A stretch of DNA of 64,000 nucleotides from Amoebophrya sp. A120 (Eukaryota > Sar > Dinophyceae > Syndiniales > Amoebophryaceae), in assembly GCA_905178155.1 (NCBI GenBank), contig CAJINV010000001.1:2284089-2348088 (forward strand), written 5' to 3'. The translations under genes were made by a program, and so were the position numbers. Positions 32,214-42,299 of this stretch are shown here, in pieces. The stretch's first letter is position 1. Every line of letters starts with the position of its first letter. The notes under the pieces were generated by a model. It was not told the origin of the DNA. It made no database searches and saw nothing but the letters and a program-made list of their open reading frames with translations.

Positions 32214-32877
32214 TCTTCGCAAACAAGTGCGAGCACACACTCCTGCGCGGCGTGTGTGAGGTTATTATGCTTGGCGGGGATGATTTTTTGTCTTTGCACA
32301 CGAAGACTTTGCGGACTTCCCGGATTTTCTTCTCGAATGACTCTTTCTGAAAGTTGAAATTCGGGCCATCTTTTTCGACCCCGTTGTCATCCATGTGGTC
32401 CATCATCTCCTGCAAAAAGTCCTTTGTTTTTTTGCTCGGGTCGATGGGCACATTCTTGATTTTGCCCCGGCCCCCTTTTGTGGTCGCCAGTTTTGAATTC
32501 CCGATGCGGACGGTATTCAAAGTTAAATCGCCGCGCTGCAATAGCCTTACGTCCATGCCGCGCCGGCCAGTCAGGCATGCCACAATCCACGCGAGTTTAT
32601 AAAATTTGCCCGCTTCCTTCTTGCGGCCGGTTGATGCTTCCAATGCGTCGCCGAACCGCAGACAGTCTCCCATCGTGAGCGACCCGGAGCGCTCTTCGCT
32701 ATCAAAAACATCCAAACGCTTCGGCGTTTTGCGGGCGCTTGGCTTTGCGATGGTCTTCTGTTTCTTCTTTCCCAAGACAGCCTTCTGCGCTGCGACTGCC
32801 TTCTTTTTCAGCGTCTTTTTGAAGTTCGGCTTCAGGGCGGACTTCTGTTTCTTGCCTGCGATTTTTTTCCCCTTCAT
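32214..32877 (-). CDS. Tyrosine recombinase, 3' end lost in gap
   Basis: 221 codons are visible from ATG 32877 to the gap. A Lys/Arg-rich first 55 residues could be a nuclear signal and DNA contact. Then the catalytic core: LAWIVACLTGRRGMDV with the box I arginine at about 106, TTKGGRGK with the beta-turn lysine at about 134, and SHTPRRSVCSHLF giving the HxxR of box II (His208, Arg211). The active tyrosine should follow and lies in the gap or beyond. Such enzymes cut and rejoin DNA through a covalent 3'-phosphotyrosine. Eukaryotic relatives occur in Crypton, DIRS and Starship elements. It lies at the edge of the 6.2 kb element and is divergent from the plus-strand gene, 77 bp apart, suggesting a shared promoter. 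An upstream in-frame ATG exists at 32988. Confidence 0.75.
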
Positions 32878-32954
32878 CGCTGCGGAGATATGTGATGCGA
32901 AGGTCGTAGCTGCCGCTTCTGAGGTATTCACGATTCGAAAAAGTCGATGTAATA

Positions 32955-35900
32955 ATGAAAATGATAATGAAGATGATGATGAACACAACTATATTACAGA
33001 TCGAGGCGGAACTGAAAGCCTACAAGAAAAACAACCCGGGAAAAAAAGTCAACGAGCTGGCTTTTTACGAGGTACTTACTTTTATGTTGCGCCATGGTTT
33101 GCGGAGCAGATCGTGCGAATTTTTGAAATAGAAACTGATGCTCGCATCCGATCTTATGGTTCAGGATTTCTCGCGAAAATGAAACTCAAATTGAAAACAA
33201 AATCACAAAACAATACCAGAGCCAGTGCGAAGGAATCAGTGGTATGGGCGAGATCAACATCATCAACCAAGCCCGGCGTGAGTTCGGGTGCAGTCAGACC
33301 AACTGGTTGCAGACCATCAGGCGCCTGAGTTCCTCCAAGGATGACAGCAAGTTCACTACGCTGCTGAAGTACGCTTTTTCTTTATTACTAGTCTGTTAGT
33401 GTTGGTGTGGTCTACTACTACTTCTACATCTACTTTTCTACACAACGTCCTGATGTCTGTGTGCAGTGACAGTGAGTGTGACGCGGATATCTAAGACAAA
33501 AATAAGCTGCGACGTAAACAGTATGGTGAGAATCTATTTCGAGATGTAGACGTAGCGGCAGCTCCTGCCTGAGTATGTGCCTGTGAGTGGAATTGGAATT
33601 TTTGCATTGCAATCGCATCGCTGACGCTGTCGCTGAAGCAAGACGGGGACGTAGAAATAAGTATTGAAGATGACGGCTGCGCACACGAGCTTGCTGCAAC
33701 AGCAGCGAGCAAGTGTTTTGCTTTCGTCTTTCTCTCACTCGACAATTCTACTAGTCTTGTGTGTTTCGATGTGAATGTAAAAGCAGAACGCCTCGAGCTC
33801 GACTTCGAATTCGCTTTGTAATGCGATTGCGAGTAACAGTATCAGCATCTGTATCAATATCTATTGTGACATCAGGACCCGCCTGTTCGAGTTGCAACTG
33901 CGCTACCTCCGCCCCGCGTTGACCGACATGATCTTGGACACCTTCATGCACCTCCTGCTCGGACCGGACGCGGTGTCCTTGAACAAGAAGCAGATGAAGG
34001 AGATCAAGCAGATGATGCGCCAGAATTGGCTGAAAGACGAGAAATCGGATAGCGTGCGCAACCAGTACCTCGTGTGGTTGGTGAGCGAAATGTGCAGAAA
34101 TGCCATGAAGGGGAAGACCAAGCTGGACAAGAACAAAAAGAAGCCGAAAGGAAAGATGTTAAAGAATGCCGGGTTGCTGTCCGACGACGAGGAGGATGAT
34201 TTATTCGTGGAGCCGGAGATTCAGGGCGCTGTCTGGACCGTATTTCAGATTTTGATTTATTTCAGTGCATACTAACTTCTCCTTGCAGTAGCACTACCTC
34301 CAGTCACGTCCTAACTTTTCAGATAAAGCAAATCGCACGAACCAGTAGTATTCTCTCACTTAAACTAAAACTAAAACTCACCCCAGGACAAGGATGGCGT
34401 GTACGGTTCGTTGGTGACTGCGAAGTGTCCCGAGGAACTCAGGATCGAGTACGACGGAGACTTCAGTTTCGGTAAGAAACTGGTCGAGCAGCAGAAATTG
34501 GACGACTCCGTGCTGAAAGAGATCGAGAACGTGATCCGCACCTGCGCGAACCTGCAGAAGCCGTACTTCGACGGCGCGAAGGTGGTCGGTACCTTTGTCG
34601 TGCGGTTCGCCGACAACAAGACGCTGAACTCCACGGTCACGTTTGCGGAGGGGATCGAGGTCTTCAAATATCAAGATGTTCATGTTGATCAAATTTCTAA
34701 TGCAAGTTTTAATGCATGTAAGCGAGTTCGTATTTGAAAATGAAAACTTTACCTATGAATAATCCACAGATCACCATCGAGTGCGATACCACTGATGAAG
34801 CGCTGGGATACCTCGATGGGAAAAGTGGTGAAATTCAGGGAAAAGTCATGTCGCCCGAGGTCCGCCAGATCAAGAACCAGCTGCACTCGCTGGCCGCGAA
34901 CTACCAGGCCGATCTGAAGGTGCTGAAGTCCAACTTGGAGACCACTTTGAAGGCCATGGAGAAAGCCATGAAGGCGGAGATGATTGCCCGCAAGAAAGCC
35001 AAGGTTTTTTTTATGATTTTATTTCAGTTTGTGCGAGAATGCAACGAGTATTTAAATTCGAACTAGTATCTGCGTCCATTCCATGAGCGTGTGTGTGAGC
35101 TGCGACTTCCACTTCGACGATGGATCGCGTGCGATCCGTCTGTAGAAGTACCTATCTCGCAAAACAGCTCTACGTGATTCCCGGGACGCTTCGGTTGGAT
35201 TTAACTGATCACACCAAGAATGTATCGCAGTTGCAATATTTATATTTATGTTTAGTATAGAGCATTGTTTGGAATTTGGCTGTGACATCGTTCTCCTAGA
35301 AATTCATAGTGACCTATGATAACCAGCTTTTCATCCCGGGTTCGTTCAACCTCCAGTTTTCCGGTTCTATTCACCAGGTGTATGTCAACGCTGCCAAGGA
35401 GGAGTACGAAGAGAAGTGCAAGAAGCACAAAGATGCCTGCGAGCTCGAGCAGAAGCAGTTGAAGGAGATTTTCAACCAGGAGACCGAGGCCTTAGGGGAA
35501 AAGTTAAAATCGGCCGAGGAGGCCAAATGGTTTCAAGTGAAGTGCGTGGCTAAGTCGCGGGCCAAGGCCAAGGAACCGGTGGAGGAGCAGCAATATGCCC
35601 TGATGGACGTACTTTTATTTCTGATGTTTTTTTAGTCGTGAGCGCGACGTGAGCGTGAAGAGGAAAATGGGCAAGACTTAGAAGACGAGCACTCACTTGC
35701 GAAAGACTTTGTTTTCAAAACGAAATCTTCGTCAACAAAAATCAGTTCCCGGCGGACTGCCTTTCGTTGAACATGGGTCACTACACCGTGCAGTGCAAAA
35801 AAGGGCTGAAACAGGGACAGACGTGGACGCTCTCCTCCGAACAATTAGTGAAAGTGAGTGTCGTGCCGATCAAAGTGCCCATCAACTTCCACATGGAGAA

Positions 35901-36809
35901 GATGAAGCTGTCCTCGCGGTTCCAGATCCTGCAAGAGAAGGCCATCACCTTGGACTTCAAATGCGACAAGAAGGTGAAGGGAATCAAGTTCGAGATGACC
36001 ACGTTCTGCTTGGGTGACCTGAAGTTCGACTGCTTGATTCCGTATTTTTATTATCATCATGCTTTTTGTCATCTGATGTTCATCATGATCATCTTCATCA
36101 TCATCTTCATCATCATCTTCATCATCATCTTCATCATCATGCTCTGTATCATCTGTTGTTAATGAAGTGCTTCATAGTCATAGCTTATGATGTACTGTCT
36201 ATGATCTCATAGTCATGCTCATCATTATCTCAAACTATCAGGTATGAGTGCGAGCCGAGCCGCGCCTTTGCGAACTCCCTCTCCGCCGAGTACCGCTTGT
36301 CGGCCCCGCTGAACAAGCCCGCGGGCGCCAAGGGTGCCGAGGTCCCGGCTAAGAAGACCACGGCTGCTGCTAAGGCGGCCGCCGCGCTGAGCGCTGCCGC
36401 GACCAAGCTGCAGGCCTCGTACGTGGACGCGTCCCTGAACTTCTACACCGATGCCAAGAACACCGACGCCTGGGACAACGATGGTCTTTGCCAGGCCTAC
36501 CTGGATCCCAAGATGGTGGCCGAGCAGGTCAAGCAGCAGACCGGATCCTCTTCCGCGGAGGAGTCCACCCGCGATCGCAGCAGCAGCTCGTCGTCGCACA
36601 ACATGGGCATGAACTTGTCGGGACCGAGCAACGTGAAGCTCTTTCAGCAGCAGATGAGGTTGCGGAACCATTCGGCGTTGTTGCGTCCCCGCGGCATGAG
36701 CGAGCTGTCCATCGAGTCGGCGAAGCAGGATGATGACGAGACGCCCAATGCGAAGCGAAGCAGGACCAACACCTTGGATGAATTTACCTTTTTAGACACG
36801 AATATGTAA
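32955..36809 (+). CDS. Unrecognised 769-residue protein inside the 6.2 kb element
   Basis: Exons 32955-33071, 33220-33368, 33876-34239, 34387-34659, 34770-35003, 35300-35608, 35746-36041 and 36242-36809 total 2,310 nt with no frame break. All seven introns fit GT-AG and none is an introner. The N-terminal half is helical with a Lys-rich acidic linker (NKKKPKGKML then SDDEEDD). Middle exons alternate predicted beta strands and a charged coiled coil (about residues 320-450). The C-terminus is Ala/Lys- then Ser-rich, with KRSR near the end. I recognise no transposase, polymerase or helicase motif. It could be element cargo or an accessory transposition protein. It is the only clear plus-strand gene in the window. 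The first exon boundary is the least certain. Confidence 0.72.
36075..36142 (+). repeat. ATC/TTC microsatellite in an intron
   Basis: Tandem ATCATCTTC-type repeats lie within the last intron of the plus-strand gene. Confidence 0.85.
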
Positions 36810-37953
36810 TCTGAAGGTAAATTCGTACGAGATGTATTTGTGCTCAGAAACTTTCCATTTCGACTTTCGTTGTCGGTAATCTTTTTTCTACCTCTCGTTG
36901 AAGATAGAGTGCTGGCTTTGTCTGTAGATACGGAAGTTATTATGCACAAACATGCAGTACTACTTTTAGAAATATAAATTTCATATTCATCAGTATGAGT
37001 TCGTCAACTCCACTCGAGCTGCCGCAATTCGGTCTGATTAAAGCCCGCATCCTTCCTGCGTAATCGGATGGGGCTAATTTGTTTATTTTACTTCAAAAAA
37101 ATTATCAATTTCTTTTTCGATTAGAAAAATCACTGAGATTTCAGCGAAGCGAAAATGCTTCGTGCTACACCGGCCTTCTTTAGAGTCGGCAGCTTAGATG
37201 TCTTGCCATCTACGTCTGCTGACTCGCAAATATTCGTAACATTTCTTTTTTGTCTTTCGAGTATCAGTATCTACTTCTCATCGAAAGACAAGCACTTCTA
37301 CATTATGAAAATGCAATCTTCGATCTTTTATTTTTTTGTTAGAAAAATAACAACCTGGACTCTTCTTTATCGTCACGTCTTTCGACGTGGCGTTTGTATC
37401 AACACCTTCACCGTCCTCTCGTGAAGAAGCTGCATTCGCTCGCGAATGTAGTTTCTTCGCAAAAAAACAATACTGTCAAATGATGGAAGATGATTGTCTT
37501 CCATATCTGAAAATGTTTCGCTCTACCCACCATGTGATGGATATGGTCTCCCAAGTCGCCGTGAGTTCTGCTGCGGACTTGGAGGCAAAAACGATATGGC
37601 GAAGCGATAGCTGTTTCGCCAAGAACAAATGATGAAGAGCTTTGAAGATGGTCCCACGGTCGCGCGTGCCGATATTGCGCGACGTGAGTTCGTGAAAGCG
37701 AGTCGGTTTCGGATGTCTAAGTTGAAAACTTGAACAATTGTGTTGGAGAAATCGAATAGTTGTGGTTTTGTAATAAACCACAACTATTCGAAATTTTAGC
37801 TCGGTGTAGAGGAACTCGCATTTTCCGGAAATGAAGGTTTGTTTTGCTCGGTTGAAGTTGTTTTGCTCGGTTGGTGATATTTTGGTTTTCGGTGTTTAGA
37901 ATGTTGGTTCGGTGGATCAGTGAAGTCGGTGGCTCAGATAGAATCCGTGCTCT
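36810..37953. other. Non-coding right part of the 6.2 kb element
   Basis: AT-rich. An 81-codon plus ORF at 37387-37632 has no recognised domain and is not called. A direct repeat GTTTTGCTCGGTTG occurs near 37840 and 37860. The hairpin at 37752-37791 is listed separately. Confidence 0.45.
37752..37791. repeat. Perfect 17-bp-stem hairpin
   Basis: TCGAATAGTTGTGGTTT and its exact reverse complement are separated by six bases. It lies about 160 bp inside the right arm. It could act in termination, as a subterminal binding site or as a recombination site. Confidence 0.85.
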
Positions 37954-38132
37954 TCAGAAAGCAGTTCTGCGTTCTCAAGAATTTAGTTTTTGCATCACAA
38001 AGAAATGTTTTCTCCATGACAAAAAATTGTTTTCATGACAATCGAAATCGGTTTTTGCATTTTGGAAAATGAAAAATACGGCTCAGAAAATGCAATAGTT
38101 AATACTGAACTTTTGTACTTTGTCCATTCATA
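37954..38132 (-). repeat. Right terminal inverted repeat of the 6.2 kb element
   Basis: 179 bp, exact reverse complement of 31935-32113, followed by the 8-bp GAAGTTGC at 38133-38140. Confidence 0.93.
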
Positions 38133-38140
38133 GAAGTTGC

Positions 38141-38895
38141 AATGCGTTGCGACAAAAAAAGGAACTCGAGAAGGGTTACTTCTTCCTATCCTATGGTGTA
38201 GTGCCTATTTTTGATTAATCGAATTGCTATGTTTACAGAGTTGAATGTTTTATTTTCCTAAGGACCGATTGCTGAAGTGATTGCTGGTGGTTTATCTTCC
38301 TCGTTCTCTTGGGGTTAGATAATCACCGAAACTGTTTCTGTTTTCGAAAAATCCGAGTCATCAAGTGTTTGTTGTCCATTCAAAAAACACAGCTTCAAGA
38401 CGTCGTTAGACTTAACATTGCCGTGCTTCCTTGCAACTCGGCAAAAAAAAAGTGCTCGTTGGAAAAAAAAGCGCACACTCGCGAGAGGCACCAGGACGTT
38501 ATTGCTTCTTTCTGATTTTTGCACGAAGTGAAGAACGTCTTGAAAAAACAACAGAAAAGAACGACAGACAGACTGTTTGTTTTCGGACGAGGACGACATT
38601 GCACGACAGAAAAAACTCACCTCTCTCTTCATGCAGAACGAAACCGAAACTGTTGTGAAAATAAAGCAAAGAAAACAGACGACCAGCATTGCTATTCATT
38701 ATTGCTTCAGAGTCAGAAAATCAAAATTCCTGTGAAAAAAATAAACTCAGCCTCAGGAGGTGGCACAAGGAAGATTCGTTCACAAGCACGATAATGTTTC
38801 TTGTGTCAAGGCGCAAGTACGAAGTCACGTTTTATGTCTTACTTTACTATAGCAAGCTTACTTGTGGGCTGCGCTGCTGCGAGCGACTTCCAAAA
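38141..38895. other. Intergenic, no gene seen
   Basis: AT-rich 3' flank of the RAP gene outside the large element. A-runs are frequent; no coding signal was recognised. Confidence 0.4.
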
Positions 38896-41800
38896 TCACA
38901 TCTGTAACAGACCATTGGTCCGCAGTAACGCTCTCACGTACTGCACTCTCTCATCGTAGTCAACGATGCTGCGCCAGAACGACGCGGGAATCTCAATGAC
39001 CTTCCAATCTAGCATGCGCAGGTGGCGGCGCAGGTTTTTCTGAAATGGTTTTCGGTTCACCAGGTCGAAGTCGTCACGATAGTAGTGAGTGCCAGATTGG
39101 TCCACCTGCTTCTCGCCTGCCCTCGTTCTTGTCGTTTCCTGGTTGAAATGGTCAACATCTCCTGCTGTGCCAGCGCTACTAGAAGAAGCATCATTGCCGC
39201 TGTGCAACAGAAACTGCTTCTTCCCGTAACATTTCTCCCGAAAAGCCTGCACTTCTGCCGCGAGCGCCGACCAGTCTTCTTTCAGATCCTCGAGCTCGAG
39301 CACTATCGCAACTTTCCGTGCCTTGTCGCACAGCGACAGTGCGTACGGCCCCACACAGGCCCAGTCGCACGGGAACCCGTGCTTCTCGAGAAAATGGGCC
39401 ACCTGGTTCAAAACCACGCACCGTTCCAATTCCTGCTTCGGCGGCGTGTACTCCCAGTTTTGGATCGCGGAAAGAAAATCCAGCAGCTGTTTCGCGGAAG
39501 TGGACGCGTACTGCTGGTGCTCCAGTCCTTGGTTGGTATTTCCCGCATTGTTTTTACTATTGTTGTCCTTCTTATTTTTCTTGTTTTCGCAGTTCTGCAG
39601 GTCCAATTGCTTATAGAACTCCCGTCTTTGCTCTCCTTGCAGCTGATGCTGTTCCCGTAGTTGGCTGAAGAACCCGTCGGTGTCTAACCGTATCAGCATC
39701 TCGATCGACTTTAATAACCGAAGTTCAGTCACCTCGCTGCTTGCGTGCATCGGCACGTGCAGTAGAGTGGCAATCACGGTCTCGGAGTAGCTTCTTGACT
39801 CCAAAAGCTCGTGCGCAGTGATCAAAGCGGTTTTCACGTCGAGTACCGGGGCGACGGTTTCGGCGTAGCGGTACAGACTTTTCATCTTCTCCGGAATTTG
39901 CCACTGGAAACGGTGGAAAAGGTCGACAAGCTGGTTAAGTTTGTATTCAAATGCTGCACTAGCACTGGATTTCTTCTCTGGCATTTCTACATCCACAGTA
40001 ACGAAAAAAGAAGAACAGATCGATTTTGTGGTCATGCTGTGGTGCAGAAGGCAAAACAGGAACAGAAATGCGCCCCTGCATCGACTTATTGAAGTACCTC
40101 GCGAATCTGGCCCAACACCATCTTGGGCGGTTGCATCAGCGCGTCCCCAGACAGGTACTCGTTGTAGATCTCCATGAAGGCGGCAAAAATGCTTTTGGGC
40201 ACAGGGACAAATTTCGAGATCAAAGTCAGCTGCTGCAAGAGATGGATCTTCAATTCCAGGTTTTTCCCGTGCACAAAATACGGGTTAATCTGGAAAACCA
40301 CCTTTTCCAGAAACCCCTGCAGAAATTCCCGATGCTCTTTGTCAATTTCCAGCGGCTTTATCACTGCTTTCTGAGAACAATTCGGGACGAAGAGCTGGGG
40401 GTTGAGTTTTACTTTGCCCGTTGTTCCTGCGTTACTTTTTGTGGTTGCGGATGAAGTTGTGGATATTCTTGTTGTTGACATGGAGCTGCTAGATGAAGAA
40501 GAAGAAGAGTTCTTTCCGCGACTTGTACTAGTCATCATCCCACTTCCTGCGGTTGACGACCTCGCCGAAGCCGGTCCTGTCGGCGCATGCACCGCAATAA
40601 TGCTGTCGAAGACCAAGGCTGCGGCCTCTAGCGGGGGCGACCAGAGCTTTTCTTTTTCTACTTTCTCAAGGAGATTGCGAAACTTTTCTGCATCTTGAGT
40701 TTGGTCCTGCGCAAACCGAGCACGAAAAAGGACGGCGTTGAGCTCTGGCTCGACGTGCTCTTCGATATCGACGGAGGCTTCATCGGATACAACAATCCCG
40801 GCGGGTTCAACATCGTCACGAGGTGCTGGCTCTACAACTATACCGGTCGTGTCTTGGGCACTCAATTGCGATAGCACGTTCTCCTGCTTCACCTCGGACG
40901 TTGATGCGGGCGCAAAATCTTCGGTTTGTGTTTCGATATCTGGCGCTGCGCTTGGGTACCTCGGCAACTCGGCATTGAGCTTCTCGTCGCTCGATGGTGT
41001 TGTTGACGCAGTGACACTACTATCAGTATAGTAGAATGATGGCTTCCTATCATTTTGTTCCTCCCAAGATACAATAGTGTCTGCCTCAAGTAGTTCGGCA
41101 CTTTTCACGGATGGCTGTAGGGATTGTTCGTCTGCCAAAGTACCGTCGTCTTCCTCATGGGCCGAATTTGACACTTTCGCCTCCACCACCTCCTGCACAC
41201 TTCTCTTAGAGGCTTTGATTTCAGGCACTTCTTCGAACGCAAGGTCCAGTACATCCTTCGGTGGGGGAACAAGGGTACTTCTATTCTCATCTGCCGGTCG
41301 TGACGGACACGCGGCCGAGCCCGACGACGCACCAAATTGTTCGGTGTCATCTTCCAGTTGTAGTTCCTCGACAGTAGTGGACGAAGACGTGCTGGCATGA
41401 TTGTAGAGATGCACTTTAGAAGCATGATCCACCTCGTTTCTTGGCGGATAATTTGACACATGGTCAGAGAACGCTTCGATCCTTTTATTCCCATCCGCGC
41501 TGGTACTAGAAGTGGCTGCTGCAGCGCTTGCAGCAGCCGCACTACTAGAGTCGTCAACATCCGCAACAGCTGTCTTCTTTGCTCGCAACTTCGCACGCAG
41601 AGATTCCAGAACTCTCTTTTTCGTTTCCATCGCGGCGACGCGCTGCGCACGGGGATCGATGAAGGGAGGCGGTTGCCTGATTTGGGTGGGAGTTGGAAGA
41701 TGATCATGTTCCTGTCGAGATACAGCAGTGCCATGTTCATCTGCTGGTGCGGCGTTTGTTACCGCGGCCGCGGCAGCCGCACTGCTACCGCTGCTGGAGA

Positions 41801-41900
41801 AAAGCCGACGAAAGATAAGAGCTTGGCGAGACCTGCAGGTAGAAGACCAGGTCCATGCTAGTGGACCACGGGCGGAGGTCGCCGTGACCAGGTGCTTCAT
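38896..41900 (-). CDS. Mitochondrial RAP-domain protein
   Basis: Exons 41900-40098 and 39975-38896 give 960 residues. The N-terminus from MKHLVTATSARG is basic, Ser/Arg-rich and free of acids for about 35 residues, as in mitochondrial targeting peptides. A long Ser/Ala/Glu-rich, probably disordered region follows to about residue 500. The C-terminal third is helical, with repeats around LNQLVDLFHRFQWQIP and VKTALITAHELLE. The last 50 residues match the RAP domain (RRHLRMLDWKVIEIPASFW). RAP proteins bind organelle RNA and are abundant in apicomplexans and relatives, where they are linked to fragmented mitochondrial rRNA. An intron with a GTACTT donor and AG acceptor links the exons. An upstream ATG at 41972 is in frame but gives a weaker targeting peptide. 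Confidence 0.82.
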
Positions 41901-42299
41901 TTTTGAAGAAATGGAAATTTGATCAGCTGCAAATCGACGTAAATGCATCAAGAAAACGACCACACTCAACAATTTCTTGCAACGAATAATTTGTGTTCAG
42001 AAGATAACCGAAAAACAACAAGCCAGCAACTACAAGACGGAAGCTAGGGGTGAAGAACAAGAACTCCTGCTTCGCAAAAAATTCAGAGACCGGCGAAGGC
42101 GCAAGATCCGTTCTTCTCGAATCGGAATAAGTAATTATGCGTTTTTTGGTTCTCCGCGGCGGTAGTGCAATGACTGAAGATGAATGATCGTCCTCGTGCA
42201 AAAGAAAACGTCGAGCCAACGTGGTTGAGTGCGGTAAATGTTATCGCAGATGAAAAGTTCAGAAGCCGAATCCGGCGTTTTGTCTGTCATCTTTTTCTT
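41901..42299. other. Intergenic spacer
   Basis: Between the RAP gene start and the UTP25 stop. It probably carries the RAP promoter or trans-splice acceptor; none was recognised with certainty. Confidence 0.4.

Larger units (their letters stand above)
31935..38132. mobile_element. 6.2 kb terminal-inverted-repeat element with recombinase
   Basis: The 179-bp arms 31935-32113 and 37954-38132 are exact reverse complements by eye. The outer ends read TATGAATGGACAAAG and its complement. Immediately outside, GAAGTTGC occurs on both sides (31927-31934 and 38133-38140), an 8-bp target duplication. Inside are a tyrosine recombinase gene (minus), a 100-base gap next to the left arm, a 769-residue plus-strand gene, and about 1.1 kb of AT-rich DNA with a strong hairpin. 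The arms may extend into the gap. Starship-like or Crypton-like elements with tyrosine recombinases are known, but this combination of long arms and 8-bp duplication does not match a family I can name. Confidence 0.8.

Noticed and set aside
32955-36809. Histone chaperone SPT16 or a DDE transposase as identity for the plus-strand cargo gene
   Set aside because: No motif or domain order of either family could be matched.
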